A stretch of DNA of 64,000 nucleotides from the NCBI GenBank assembly GCA_008973525.1, contig WACJ01000404.1, forward strand, positions 992,001-1,056,000. Reading direction: 5' to 3'. The stretch is from Stenopsyche tienmushanensis (taxonomy: Eukaryota; Arthropoda; Insecta; Trichoptera; Stenopsychidae). A program made the position numbers and the translations under genes. This document shows positions 1 to 13,509 of this stretch, piece by piece (the stretch's first letter is position 1; the number at the start of each line of letters is the position of its first letter). Under the pieces are notes generated by a model. The model worked only from the letters and a program-made list of their open reading frames with translations. It was not told the DNA's origin and did not search any database.

Positions 1-490
1 TGTGCTCAGCATATTAGTGACTAAACTATTACGATAATGATGATATTTTCTAATTAAATGTAATAAAAATATAGTGTATATTTTTTCTCATAGTTCATAA
101 CTATATTTATAACCAGGCCACGTTAATGTGCATTTAAATTTCATACTAATTAAAATTTACGATACACTGACCACATGCGGTTCATATAAACAATGCAAAA
201 TACAGTGGAAAATATGACCTGCATCTACGCAGTCCTAATGTTAAAATATAATTTTTAGTATCCTGGAAGAACTCTTTTGAAGAAATTATGTCTTCGAATC
301 ACTTATACACCTTGGATCAATAATACAATCCCCACCGATGAAAAATTTATAATCCTATAAAAAATCTGTTTGTAAGCAGACGTTTTGAATAGTTACCCTA
401 CATCGACCATATCCGTTTATGTAAATAAAATAAATTATCATAATGTGGCGGTATTTCTCTTACAATCCGGTTCGGCTTCGCGTTTGATAT
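1..490. other. AT-rich DNA, nothing recognised
   Basis: No reading frame, repeat or RNA-like structure could be supported in this stretch. Confidence 0.5.
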
Positions 491-880
491 TCTAATAGAT
501 ACCCACAAATCCACCGGTCGGAGTAGAAGGCCCGTAAAAAATTAGTCGCGATAGCGTCACCATTTTAACTAGATAAAAGAGCGTCCGTTTCGATTCGTGA
601 CCATATTTCATTGTGTATTGGCTCACATAAAGCGTGTCGGAAGTATAAATCAGCAACGGACAAAAGGGCCCACGCCCAATTCTACGATACGGAAGCACAC
701 ACGAAGGAAGGTGACGAAGGGTGGGAAATGTGGGGTGGACGTAAGGCTTGCCGAAGGTGGCGGGAAGTCGCCACTTCCTGCTTCCACCAGCGCAAGTGGC
801 GAAGGTGTCTTTTGTGAAGCACGACAAGACCCATCGCGGAAGCTCTCACGTATTGTTTTATCATATTGATTATCGCTTCA
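491..880. other. GC-richer island with a hairpin, no gene recognised
   Basis: The base composition is clearly richer in G and C than the surroundings. Short open frames exist on both strands and overlap one another, as expected when stop codons are rarer, and none resembles a known protein. A compact inverted repeat lies at 757-774 (GTGGCG, six-base loop, CGCCAC), overlapping an alternative stem at 763-778. It could be a host regulatory or untranslated segment, or an old repeat. Confidence 0.35.
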
Positions 881-1784
881 GAAATCATTAACAATCCGCA
901 TACAATGTGACTCAAATTTAGACACACTCCGTTTCGCAAAAAAATTACTGAGCCCAGTTGCACTGAGCACTCTTCAGCTGAAAATCTTTTTTGAGAAAAA
1001 TTCTTCAAAACTTTTTACGTTTGAATATCATCTTCAATCGACCCCAAGCCCCAATTCTTTCTTATGATTTATATATTATATAGCTAAATTCTCTTCATTC
1101 AATTTGGAAAATTTGACGTCAATAACAATAAGTATTGCTAAGGTGACTTAAATTCTTGAATTTAAAATTTGTAATTATAAATTAGGATCTTTCCAACCTA
1201 TCAATTTTGAACGTTAATAAATTTAGCAACTTCCGACTATCCAGATTTTTAATATATTTATGCGTTTACGCAGATTGGGATCCTTAATAAAGATATTTAT
1301 CCGGCAAAAGATTACTTTAAAACAACATTCATTTAGACTCCAAAATAAGTCCAAAATACGTTTTGATAATTTTAAAGCACTTTTAAATTTTCTCCTTCAA
1401 CTTAATAATACAAAACATAACTACACTGCACTATTTTACTTCGGAAAGTCGCAAACTTCATCTTCAAACAACATAATGGCATCTATCATTTTAAAACTTT
1501 CTTAAAATGTTACAGTCCGGAGCACACATTTTTACCAAATAGATACTAAAAACTTCTATTAAAAATAACATGCACAAATTAGATTTTGATCAAGATTTCA
1601 GCAGTCGTTTTACTGGTAATGAAGTCTAAATTAAAGCTTGGATTTAACTTGTATTATCGCAATATTGCTTTATGGAAACAGCGTCAAATAAAAGCTGCCT
1701 AAATCAATGAATTGTGTATTATGAGTGTGTCACAAAAAGTGAAAAAATAACAAATTAATTTGTCTTCCAATAATCATGCGGGTG
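881..1784. other. AT-rich DNA, nothing recognised
   Basis: Only chance frames are present here, including an 81-codon frame at 1260-1505 that is made of AT-rich codons and matches no family I know. Confidence 0.5.
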
Positions 1785-2660
1785 TCTCATTCTGTGATGC
1801 TCACTTATAAAACCCCAGGAAGAAGGCCTATCCTATACCTGAACCACTGAGGTAATTATATTAAGCATTGACTCGCGAAGGTAACCTCATCGGTCAGCTC
1901 ATCAAATGATGCTAGCCCAGCTAATATGTGTTGTGGTACGCGGATTACCCTATTGCCCGTGAAGTCAAACGTAGAACTACTGATTACAAGAGGAGAAGAA
2001 GGTATCATAAGGCAACACTAATATATACAACAGCTTATTGCACGCAGGGTAGAGTAGATTCGAACGGCAACAACAAAACCTATGTGGCTAGGTATTACCA
2101 ATGACCGAACCCATACGAGTACCATGGGGAAAGAGTCTGGCAGTCAATCAGAGTCTGCTGTAGTCAGAATCTGCTTTAAGCTGAGAGAAATTAGACTTTT
2201 AGCGAGAATCTGTGGAAGAACTGATGACCTCCAAAGAGGGCAGCAAGAGAGAGAAGTACAGAGCGGCTCTCCAACACTAGAATAGGGCTATATCTATGAT
2301 CAAACAACCTGTTCCTCTGAAACAATGAGATAAACAATACCAAGGAGACAGAGTCGGACAAGGGAGGGGTTAAGTTAGTAAGAATCTGACACTCTCTAGC
2401 GAAAAACAAGAATCTGAAATCAGTCTCTAGCGGGAGCCTCGTTTTCTTTGGAGGGCGCGGTGTGGAAGGGTTGAGCGCCTGGAAGCCCTGCGTATAATGA
2501 TTCCGTCAGACTAAAGTTCGATGGGTGGTAATCTGTTTGGCTGTCCAGGGCTTCCCCGGGTGAGACAGAACAGAGCCACAAGGATATGCGCCCTGTCTTA
2601 AATAGCCCAATGGACCAAGTAAGACGCTGTTGTCACCTCACTCTAGGTGTCCTTTCTTAA
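1785..2660. other. GC-richer island, unidentified repeat or remnant
   Basis: This block has a much higher G+C content than the flanks. It holds a purine-rich run near 2338-2368 and an imperfect short repeat of the form AGAATCTG followed by CTCTAGCG, seen at about 2379-2403 and again at 2409-2431, with a weaker relative at about 2196-2212. No open frame longer than about 70 codons is present and no translation resembles a known protein. It may be a retroelement terminal region or a decayed repeat, but I cannot name the family. Confidence 0.3.
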
Positions 2661-4589
2661 TCGATATTATATCGACAGCGTTTATATCACAGATACTGCA
2701 TAATTTCTTAGACTTGTGTAATATTGTCTTGAACTCAAACAAAAATTATAACATCCCTAATAGACTTTATTTATAAAGCATATACATATGCGCGTATATT
2801 TATTCCTTGGACTACATTCCGAGCTATGGTAAATTTCGTTGTTTTCGCGATAAAATATGAAATGTATCGTGCGAAATGACAGATTTTACCGGCTGGTTTC
2901 GTAAAAAATGTTCAATTGGCGTTATAGTGTGTCTGCTTTGCTATGCTGGCAATTCATGTCGTTAATTTTCGCATGAAATAAATTGGATAATTTTGAAGTG
3001 AATCCATCCAAATTGTATTGCCGAGTTGTATTTTTTGGCCCCAATGATATTTCAAGCTTCCAACACCTTGAAGATTGCGCTCGGGTTTTCGCTATAAAAA
3101 CAGATAAAGGAGAGCGTTCATGAATAGAACTTTCGTTTCTTTCAGTGGCGAAATATCCCGAAATGATATGCTTACGAGGGATTTATTTACGAGCAAAAAT
3201 AGTCATTTATTTATACGACAACCAATGTCTCTATACGCGATTTTTTCTGCACCGAGATGGCAATTGATAATTTTGAGCGATTGAATTGGATTCAAGAAGT
3301 GTCGTCACTAGGACGAACGTGTAGTCTATAATAATTACATTCATTAAGTTGGATCTAACAATGGCCCGATGCCAAAACCGGCACTGGCATGCTGCAATCA
3401 ATTGCACTATCAACGATTATTAAGCCAGTTTAAATAATTCCAACCAGCTTTTAATGCATTGTGTGGTAATTTTATGCGATAATTAAATTAAAGACTTATT
3501 CAAAAGGTCCCAGACTGGGCGATAACTCATGTTTGCCTTTAATACGTTATTAATTCGCACACGAAGTAATTTATACGATTCAAATTGCTATTAATGATCA
3601 TTTGCAATTATTTCGGACGCAAATTTATGTCGCAACTAACTAGATGCTGCACGTGATACTACAACTTTCCAAATTCCATTTATAACGACGCTGCGACGCT
3701 GGAGATATTAATTTCATCTCGCATGTGAACAATGCAGTTGGTGTTTTCAAACATACCAAATCCTTTGCCTCGATTCTGAGAAAGTCTAAAATAAATAAAA
3801 GTCCTTGGGGACTTGGAGCTGAATGAGCCTGGCACTATTATTGTATCTCAGAATTAATTTTCATTGTTCGCATAATTCTGTCTGATAGCATATCTTTATA
3901 TGAATAAAAGACGGAATGCTCCTATCAGACAACAAAGAAAAATCTTAATTTAATAATTCATCAAATCCTTGAAAAATTAATAAAAATCCTGCAGACAAAA
4001 TTAATATTGCTCGGATCAAGTCATTGGCTCTGTTCAATTTGCTTTTAAATTCTAATTCGTTTTTTATCCTACAAATAGCGTAGCTTGAAATACTAAAACA
4101 GGAGAGTATTTTTTTAAAGTTTGAAATAGGAATAAAGTGGATAAGATATGAATGTATTAGCATAGTAACGTTAATTTTATAGAATTAAGTGATTTTTTGA
4201 TCAACCTTCTAATTCCAAATGAATTACCTAAATGATATCCTACCATACACAGAGTGTTTCAAAAAAAGTTTTTAATACAAATGATGAGAAGAAATTGTTG
4301 CAATATACCCATATAGTGATTATTCAATTTATCAAATCGTAAAATGAAAATTACAGCAAAGCACGTTTGTATTGATTATCTATATTCATTTTCTATGGGT
4401 CCTAATATGCGTCCGATACTTACGAAAAGTGGTCAAAAACTCACTAATAAATTAGTCAAGCGACGAATAATGTTTAATTGTATTTTATATACAGTATTTA
4501 AAAAAATCCTAAAAATGCGCCCAAACTTTTGGACTGACCTGATAATTGATTTAAGAGTTTACAGAGATCAGACCATACTCTAGACATAG
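2661..4589. other. AT-rich DNA, nothing recognised
   Basis: No coding frame or repeat could be supported. The 79-codon frame at 4344-4583 has no recognisable motif. Confidence 0.5.
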
Positions 4590-4957
4590 TGTTTGTACAT
4601 TTGTACACGGATTTAAACCCGCAAAATTCCCGATTTCTCGAGAAATTGTTTATTTCCGTCGCTGCAGATGAATACTTTTATACTATAATACTTTGATGTG
4701 ATTCCTAACTATAATACGGAGGAATACAAAAATTCTGAACCCCGTATTTATTATATTTCATATCGATATTCCCATTATTAGATTCGAGGTGTAGTAAATA
4801 CATCACCGGTGGGGAAAGGTTGATATAACAATTTGAAAAATATGTACTGTATATATGCATACATAGATTAGATAGTTACTGTTCCTAGGCGTTGCCTAAG
4901 CTCGCCAACTAGTAGTTATGCCACTGTTTCCAAGCGTCCAGATTTCTGCGAGAATGT
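4590..4957 (+). repeat. Dispersed repeat, inverted partner of 42,190-42,531
   Basis: This segment matches the reverse complement of 42,190-42,531 over almost its whole length, with roughly 80% identity by eye. Shared landmarks are TCGCTGCAGATGAATA, ATACGGAGGAATACAAAAAT, GAGGTGTAGTAAATACATCA and TTTCCAAGCGTCCAGATTTC. The partner lies directly beside an hAT transposase tail, so both are probably pieces of hAT-related or hAT-inserted repeat DNA. No protein-coding part is left in this copy. Confidence 0.7.
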
Positions 4958-6145
4958 CTCGATTTAGTAGCCTTCATCGTACTGGTGGGGTGTACGATTT
5001 CTGTTAGATAAAAATTTCAATCCCGAATGTTTCGGAATTACGCTTACTAATCCCGGAATTCATGAGCACCTTAAACTGTCTGGAATCCCGGGATTGGATT
5101 CCCTATTTATGACAACTTTAAGCCAAGTTGTTTTGGCGAAAAAAATATCATTTTTTAACTTGAAAAGAAACATTGCCTTATCTAACGTACGCAAAAGACT
5201 CTAGCAAGTTATCATTTCTTCTGTGGTTGATACTTCTTTATATTGCCAGTGCCATTTTTCTCTGATAAAACTTGAATGCTGCCTTTTAAATTACTAAAAG
5301 TTAAAGTATTCGTTGACAATCATATTTTTAAAAAAATGTTCCACCATTTTGGAGTTGTATTTTTATATTTCGAAACAACTTTGTCACTTAAAAATCTAAA
5401 TTGAACAATCGGTACATTTGTTTTTATCCCTTATAAAAGCCATTGTTATAAGAATATCATCAACCTCGACAATCTTATCCCGAGATAGAAGTCCATTACG
5501 ATGGTCATACATCGAAGAAGACAAAATACACAGATAGACAAAATAAGCTTTTACGCAAACTCAGATCAAATGACATGATTCGTTCATGATATCTTTCATC
5601 AAATTATGGCAAAGATCACTGTTTATTTTGAAATGTGAATTCATCTATATAAATAAGACAAAAAAATATTTTAAATCAACTGTCTACATCCGATCTATAG
5701 ATTTATCATGATAAAAATAAGTATATTATTTTGAAGAACATAATAATATATTTTATCTTCAATATCCCCGATCGTTATTTTTCAGATGATCATCAATCAA
5801 TCCGTTTAATAATAATTGTTTCATGCGGCCTTATTTCGCGATTTTATGAATCATTGTATCTCTTCCCCAACAATTTCCACAATCAGATCAGATTTCGTTC
5901 TAATTTGTTATACAATCTTGGAATGACCTTGACATTTGCTTTGTGGTGAATCTCCATAATTGAATATTATACAGCCAGAAAGCTCCATATATTAACGCAA
6001 AATAATTATTATACAAATTTGCTATGTAATGCGTATTTAATACGTGCCCCCGAAATAAATACAATTAATTTAATATTCGACCCAAAATGATATGCACAAG
6101 TTAAATATAAATTCCTTCCTTAAACTCCTTCCTTAAATTAAACTC
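4958..6145. other. AT-rich DNA with a 12-bp palindrome
   Basis: The stretch just after the dispersed repeat carries several AATCCCGG-type motifs and a perfect 12-base palindrome AATCCCGGGATT at 5084-5095. Nothing else was recognised. Confidence 0.4.
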
Positions 6146-6192
6146 CTTAAATTGCTCATTTTTACGCGGATTTGTATAATGAGCAATTTAAG
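6146..6192. repeat. 15-bp perfect inverted repeat (hairpin)
   Basis: CTTAAATTGCTCATT at 6146-6160 is followed after 17 bases by its exact reverse complement at 6178-6192. Just upstream, at about 6110-6150, the motif ACTCCTTCCTTAAA is repeated in tandem with slight variation. The structure could be the residue of a small foldback element or a stem in a transcript. Confidence 0.7.
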
Positions 6193-8842
6193 ATTGAAAA
6201 ACCATTTTGTTTTTAAATTAAATTTTAAAAATTGCTTAATTAATTTTGCTTTTATACCCAATGTGATCAATTTTTAAAAATATTCTTAATGTTTTATTAT
6301 AAAAAATTATGATTTTACAGTAGTAGTATTTCAAATCGTAAATCAAGTCAATTTGTATGCTCTGATGATAATATTTTATAGAGATTTGATCGAGTTTATA
6401 AAGGCAACTAAACTGAAGCATAAGTTATAGAGCCATCTGCATTTTATTATAGTTAAGGTTTCATATGCAAGATAGCTAATAACCTAAATATCATAGATTC
6501 TAATTGTGCCACTTAAAAAATCATTTAAAACGATATTTTAGTTACGTGCCTGATCCAAATCATGCATGCGATATTCGGATTTATCCCACGCCTCAATATT
6601 TAATTATTTTAATTTTGAATCTTATTACATATAAATAGAACGACCATTTTTTAAAACTATATTTAAGCTTAAATTAGATAATAGTGACTATAAATCAATC
6701 GACTCTTTGAGCGTCCATACTTGGAGTGATTTCTGATTCGTTCAGTTTTAATTTCCTCATAACAATAAAGATTTCAATTCCTATCACATACAATGAAAAA
6801 CCATGGCCCTTCTCGATTTGACCAGCGGCACTCTAGCGTATCCACGGCAACAGAATAGAATTTAGGAAAGAAGAATGAAAAAGGGAATTTCCACGAATTC
6901 GTATTAAAGTTAATCAAAGAAATGCGCGTAGGAGTAAGTTCTTTCATAGAAAACTCGGGTGTCCGATGTTTTGACCAATAGCAGACGCTATAACAAATGC
7001 TTCCACATTACAAGGACACATTCGGGAATGGGCGAAGGAAGCACAGGAGGGACGTAATCATCCAGGTATGTGATGCGTATTCATGTTGAAACTATACGTC
7101 GCCGAGCGTGAAAGGATCAATTTCATGGTGTGACGTATGAAAAGCCATCCGATATTGGTTATACGCCTATATTTTACTAATGAAGTTTAATCTGCGTGCT
7201 AAAATTACAAACTACTCGATAATTTAGTCAAAAATGATTTATTAAAAGTTAAACCAACCGGAGGCGAACTATTCATGTCAGTTCGTACAGGATTTATATC
7301 ACAGAGTATGAAACGAGACAATTTATGAGGTAAAATATTAGCAAATTATGTAATATGGCTAAGAACTTTAGAACACATTGTGCCGCTGAAAAATTGCAAG
7401 CCATATGATGAAAAGTTATTATACTATTCGACAATGTTATTTTGGTTATTACGCGATTCTTCTTCGTTTGCTATATCCATTATCGGACGTAGGAAATCTT
7501 CCTAGGAGACTTTTCTAAGCATAAACTATTTTCATACATTTAAATAACTAATCAAAAGTGAATATTTTATTACTGATACGTTTTAATAATGTATACTTAA
7601 CAACTAGTAAAGTTATATATATTTTACCTTAAAGCTTTAAAAGCATTACTTAACACATTTGACACAACTTCGATTCATACACAAGCTGTGAATTTACTGA
7701 TTGGGTTTAAAGTACATATAATCCATAAACCGGATAATTTTAGGGAGGATCTTAAGCCCCCAAGTCCTTCGATTGCGCTTATGATTTGGATTGGGCTAAA
7801 TAGTAGATAATTATTGTTTCTCTGTATAGGGTTGAAATGCAATTAGGAAGAATTGGCACACAAATAAAATAATTAGTGATAATTATGCAAATATCGAATA
7901 AAAGGCTAAATAAAGGTAAATTCATATTCTAAATTATCATTTGAGTAAGGATATTATGGTAAAATATTTAAATAAAATCAATCGCAAGAATTATAAATTT
8001 GTTGAATGTTTTAATGGCGAGTTCGGAACAAATGTTAGCATAATATAATTACTACTCAAGGCTGAAAGTTTTTACATGAGAAGTTACACAGAATTGAAAA
8101 ATAATGCTTTCCTGAATATTAATGCTGGAAAATTTGCTACGTGTTAAAGGTAAGAGCCCTCAAGTCAAATTCGGAATTAATTAATAAGACCTTCTTCTCG
8201 ATTAGCACATGGAATATTCCCGTTGAATATTTTGGCGATGGCTCCCGTTCAGCAGAGAAAAGTTCCACGACCGGCAGGAATGTCCGAAACTTCTTATTTT
8301 GCACGAGATATATGGTCGAAACGTGTTTCACTTTTATAAAAGAATGTTTTTTTTTCAAGTTCCATCCCCAGGAGACAAGGATCGGAAGTGGAAGAGGCGT
8401 TACCTGTCAGCCCTGTTGGAGGCTTTATGTATGTGACATTAGATAAATATTAGCCTTCTCGCTGACTACACAATTATTACGACGGAAACCTTCCTGCAAA
8501 CAACGCGATCACATCGAACCCCGCGAATGAAGCTTTGACAAATTGTGACTCGGGGATGAAAAGCTGCAAAGCAACTAAAATATTTCACAGTTTTCACAAT
8601 TGGATATAAATAAACAAACATAATTCTTCTACCACGTTTAAGGTCATAAGCAACGAAATTCTCCTTCTTTGAGCTGAATTAAGATCTGAAGTATGGTTAT
8701 TATAATCACTGCTAACCATAATTATGAATAGACCATAATTATGAACAGAATCAATGTCACTAATTTATAAATACATATACGTTATTTTAACAACCTCATT
8801 TTTTCTTTTATATATCTCCAGCACTAATATACTAAATATGTA
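6193..8842. other. AT-rich DNA, nothing recognised
   Basis: No supported feature. Two antisense-overlapping frames at about 8137-8446 share the same low-stop stretch and neither resembles a protein family. Confidence 0.5.
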
Positions 8843-9490
8843 ATCATCATAGTGCAGTATCAAAAAAGGGGAACTAAGGTCTCTTCAATATCCATTCATA
8901 ATAAGGGACTACTTCCATCTCGTATTTATCATACATTCACCTCCTCATTCGCTCGACATTGAAGGTAGCATGAATTCTCACCCAGCGGGTCATCTGAATG
9001 AATATATCGAAGGGTGATTTTGCGATAGTCTCGATAGGGAATCTGGGGTATTTGTAAAGACTGAGTAGTTTTTCTCAGAAGTCAATGAAAAACTATTTAA
9101 GATGACTGTTAATTTTACTGGAAAAAGCTTTCCAAATTCCAATAGTTTAGTCCTCTTTTTAATCGCAATGATGTCGTCGAGCTAAGATGAAGTCCTACGA
9201 TTTACTCCTACACCAATTGAGGGTGTCTCCTCATCTATATGCATGTTGGCTCTTCCAGATTGACGATTCAAAGTGATATAGGATGGAATAGAAGATAATA
9301 TTGTTATCGTTGTAGAGTGTTGCTTAGTTCTTATGGTTTTTATTTTCCTTAACATTTCTGGATTTGATTCGACCAGTTTCCATTCCATATTATTGAGCAG
9401 TTTAACTATGTAGGAGATAATGAGTGATAAACAATCCGAGGAGTCTGTAAAAGAAGCAAATATTAATTGTGTATTTTTAGTTACAACAGT
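8843..9490 (+). repeat. Repeat family 2, copy A
   Basis: This segment is homologous to 35,514-36,010. The strongest block is at 8880-8965, which shares TCTTCAATATCCATTCA, ATCATACATTCACCTCCTC and ATTCGCTC with 35,563-35,645. A second, weaker block near 9403-9435 matches the segment near 35,885-35,920, sharing TATGTA-AGAGATA and GCGATAA-type words. The middle is poorly conserved. No protein was recognised, so the repeat may be non-coding or badly decayed. Confidence 0.65.
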
Positions 9491-11839
9491 CAATGATTAC
9501 AACATCTATTTGGCTAACTGAATAAAATTGCTTCACACGTTGTTTGCAGTCATTAAAGCTATTTTGTCTGATTTAGTCTGTTTGCTATAGAAAAAAAATG
9601 GTGACATTCTATAGAATAATAATAGAAGGAGAAATGTTACGCGACAAGCACTTGATAGTTTCTTATCTCAAGAGCAACATAAGAAAAATTATCCCCCTCG
9701 ATCTTCCTCTCAAAAACTGAGTACTGGGAATTATCGAATTAGAGCATCTTTATAGAAGATGATGCTGCTTCTAAGAAGCGTAAAAATGCTCACATTATTA
9801 GCCGAATTATTTTATTGTTGATAAATGAAAAATCAAATATTAATTTGTAAAAATTAAAATTTATATTAATATTTTTCAATAACTTATTCTACTAAAATAA
9901 AAATAAAAAATACATCATTGTAAACTTATAGAATGATGAAAGACTTCAGTATTTGTTCTAAAAACTGTACGACGTATTTTTAAATTCATTTTCACGCTCT
10001 GACACAAAAATAACCAACTGAAAGACACCATCGGTGATCACTACAGCGAAATGCATGATCAGTGCAAGTACTTGCATTTATCATGGTCACTCAGTGCTCC
10101 AAATTAATAACGATTGTTTTCTTAAGTAATTAATAACTGTATGTTGTCTAATGAAAGAACGTTCGTATAAATAATTTATTTGTATATTCAAAAAAATACA
10201 CAGTTCATTTTGAATCACTATTATTCCATTTTACGACGAATGTCAGATTATAAGAAATGAATTTTTTTTAGATAGATTTTTTTTAGATAGATTAGATTTA
10301 GATATTTATTCTTTGATTTTTAATAGCGATAAAAACTTCTGGCAATAAGCTATATTGAAAATAAAATCATTTTTCTTGTTTTAATATTTGAAAAACCTAC
10401 AGTGAGCTCTATGACGTCCAATCGCAATGTAGACCACCACTGATAAAATATTTTATGCTTTTTTGGATTGCAGCATTACACTTCAACCTCTTGTATATAT
10501 ATGTGTAACGACGATCCAAGGTTGCGACTGAATTTGAATATAGGTCAGGGATTTTCAACCTTTTTTGGCTCGTTTCCAATGGATAAGTTATGTTCAACAA
10601 TATGAACCGAATACTTCGAACATAATGCACATTTTTTGGGATTATACTCCGCTCTATTTTCGGCTAGCAAAATTCATCCCATTTTTCTACGAAATTATTT
10701 TTTTGCCCTAACGGGAAATTCACTAAAGCTGGAGAACAAAATTTCATTGTATCAGTTGCAAATTTTCGGAATAAAGCCTATATCAATAGGCATTTGTGGA
10801 ATTGAAGCGTCCGCATGAATAAATCGGCAAACTGCAACGAACAAAATATTAACAGAATCTTTTCAATATCGCTATGGAAATGCTCAAAAATTTTCAGAAA
10901 AATGGAATACTTCAATAAAATATGTTGCATAAATTAACAATCTTCAAATTAATCTATATTAATTTAAAATGCGTACTGTAGAAAATTGTACTTGTAAGCC
11001 ATCGTGGAAAATCAAATCGACAGTTCGTCCAAAGCGTGTCAGAATTTTCTGATTAAAAAACTTCCAGTGCTTAAATTTCTGCGTCACCCTGTTACGACTG
11101 TATCTTAAAGTAATTTTTAGGTCTCGAGAGGCTGAAAATTCCTTCCGGCAATAAAAGACTAACAGCCACCATAATCACTGTCGTCAAATGCTGGTGTGAG
11201 AGTCGGCTGCAGTGCTGATGCTGAGTGTGCATACCTGAAGAGACGAAGGTAACTGAATCGTAACCATAAAAAGTGCCATTAGAGGCGAAATCACCAGCCT
11301 GTTATGGCTACCAAATGTGTTATGATTAAAATTTCATCCTAAGCAAGTGCCGTCCGATTCGTGCTTTTATCGCCTTATAAGTTGTTAAGAAAGCGTGCAA
11401 TTGTGCTCTTACAATTTTATTGACTGCTTCCATTAAATTGAGTTTGCTTCTTATTTTTCAATTTATTTCTGATGAAATTAAAGACCATCTTCTTTCAACC
11501 TCAATTAATATCGCGGTATAATTCCAATTTGAAATTTTGAAAATTATCTAAAGAAAAAGGCAATCAATACAAGTTATGCTAATGATTTGGAAATAATTAG
11601 AATCTTATTGTATAATACAAGCTCAGGCTCAATTCCATACTATGAAATTAATTCTACATAAAAATATTTTTCAAATATATAATCATCATCAACCCTGTTC
11701 AAATTTATTCCAGATTTTAAAAAGGAAAATTCTGAGACTAATTTTGGACTTGATTTTGGATCAGTAAATAAAACATACACAAGTAACTAAGTAACCAAGT
11801 CTATAAGTAACATAAAGCAACCACTAGACCAATAACTTG
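9491..11839. other. AT-rich DNA with a short tandem repeat
   Basis: A tandem pair of a 16-base unit (TTTTTTTTAGATAGA-like) lies at about 10,262-10,293. A slightly GC-richer patch at 11,080-11,310 holds no recognisable gene. Nothing else is supported. Confidence 0.45.
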
Positions 11840-11920
11840 CTTATTTTAATATATATTGTACAAACATGACAATGGATAAAAGCAATGCATAAAATCAACT
11901 TTCCTAGGAACTAAGAAGTT
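11840..11920 (+). repeat. Fragment of dispersed repeat R1
   Basis: This short piece shares the pattern TATATATT-ACAAAC followed by GCAATGCATAAAATC and GAACTAAGAAG with the R1 copies at about 20,210-20,285 and 53,620-53,690 (reverse). It is the distal part of the R1 consensus only. Confidence 0.5.
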
Positions 11921-13509
11921 TCAATATTATAAGATTTAAAAATTTTCTGGATAGTAGCAAATGTTGGTAAATTTTTAAAATTATTTTTCATACACATTTT
12001 ACAAATTAAAATATACATAATTATATATTCATTATCCTTCAGTTCCCCTAATAATTATGCGTAAAATATTTTTTTTATTCAATTTTCTTGAAGAAACTCA
12101 TCATAATGTAAATGCCTTATGGGGCAGGCAGCCTTATAGAATCATCTCAGAGTGCTTTTAGAATCCTAAATAAGCAAAAGATATTTATAAACAAAATAAA
12201 TACCGTAAATGTTATAATAATAAATTATGGCAATTTTATAAGCGCAGAAAAAATACTGAAGCAAATCGGAATGAATAAATTAAAAATATCTCATTGGAGC
12301 ATGTGTACAAACGTTTCAATTTATTTTTTAAATGCTGCATTTGACGTCAAAGTTGAAAACATCCCCTGACCTAGATTGTATAATATTCCTCAAATTTCTG
12401 ATGAAATATTATTAAATCCAAGTATAAGCCTTCTTTGAGCGTATATATAACATCATCGATATGTGTTCATACTGGATTAGAACCCTAATTGATGATATAA
12501 CAAGTCTCTTTGTGAATTATTAATTACCATATGGGCAATGGTTTATTCATGGAATACAAACGAAAAACTACTATCATTAATTTTGTACAATACAAAACAT
12601 TTGGCGCAAAATTCGCAATTCGAATGGCGTTTGAATAAATTGTTTTAATTAAGATTTCAATATTTTGCAGGTATCACGTACCTGGCATAAAACACAAAAC
12701 AATATCAGAGATGAATAGCGCGGTCGTGATCCAAAATAATAACCTTGTTCATCCCCCTATGTTATTGTTTTTTATTTAAATAAATAAATACAAAAGGGTT
12801 AAAATAATCATACCATACAAAAATCTCATCTCATAAATATTACAGAAATAGAACAGGACGGAATTAGCCTCAATATGTTCACGCCATTGAATAAATGAAA
12901 CGACATCCACACGACCAAAATGTATTGTATATATATATATAAATATACACAGACTCAGAATCATATCGAATAAATTGAACCATTGACTTTCGACGAAACC
13001 CTCGAAAACCAATTACCATAAAAACATCATGATAAACCTAACGAAATGTACAGAATGTTTGAAATATACCGGCAATTTCAGAGATCAAATTCGCCGGAAC
13101 TAGTTTTTAACGATGGTTTATTTTTGCGTTTTTCAGCCAATTTCATTACATTGATGAAGGTGTGCACGGCGACCAAAAAATTCAAATATTATTCATACTC
13201 AATGTGACACCCGATTCATTTATTCAAGTTTAACACTATCAAACATCATGAAATGCTAATTTTCAATGGAATTTATCACTGAAAATAAAACGGCCAAATG
13301 CCATTGTAAGCGTTTAATTGAAATACTATAAATATGTACGAAGTATAATCAATGACAATATTTCAGAAAGAATATGAAAGATGAGCAAGGAGGTAATTAT
13401 TTTTATGTGGTGATGAATTACATATATGATTATTAAAATCAAAGTTCATGTTGCGTGGAAAAAATGGCACCCCTATACAAAATTGGTATTGATCTGTGCA
13501 GATAAAATA
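11921..13509. other. AT-rich DNA, nothing recognised
   Basis: An 85-codon frame at 12,112-12,369 has no recognisable motif and is very AT-rich, so I treat it as chance. A short TA dinucleotide run lies at about 12,928-12,942. Confidence 0.5.

Noticed and set aside
492..1008. Four overlapping frames of 68 to 111 codons
   Set aside because: They occupy both strands and several frames of one GC-richer patch and show no family resemblance.
2082..2285. 67-codon forward frame in the GC-richer island
   Set aside because: It is short, Ser/Arg/Gln-rich and without motif, and is probably a product of base composition.
4344..4583. 79-codon forward frame upstream of the dispersed repeat
   Set aside because: It does not match the hAT protein expected from the neighbouring repeat nor any other family I know.
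8137..8446. Open frames on both strands (101 and 73 codons)
   Set aside because: They overlap antisense in the same low-stop patch and neither has a recognisable motif, so at most one could be real and no evidence favours either.
10500..12900. TA and other dinucleotide runs as possible origins or regulatory sites
   Set aside because: Such runs are common in DNA this AT-rich and nothing else supports a function.
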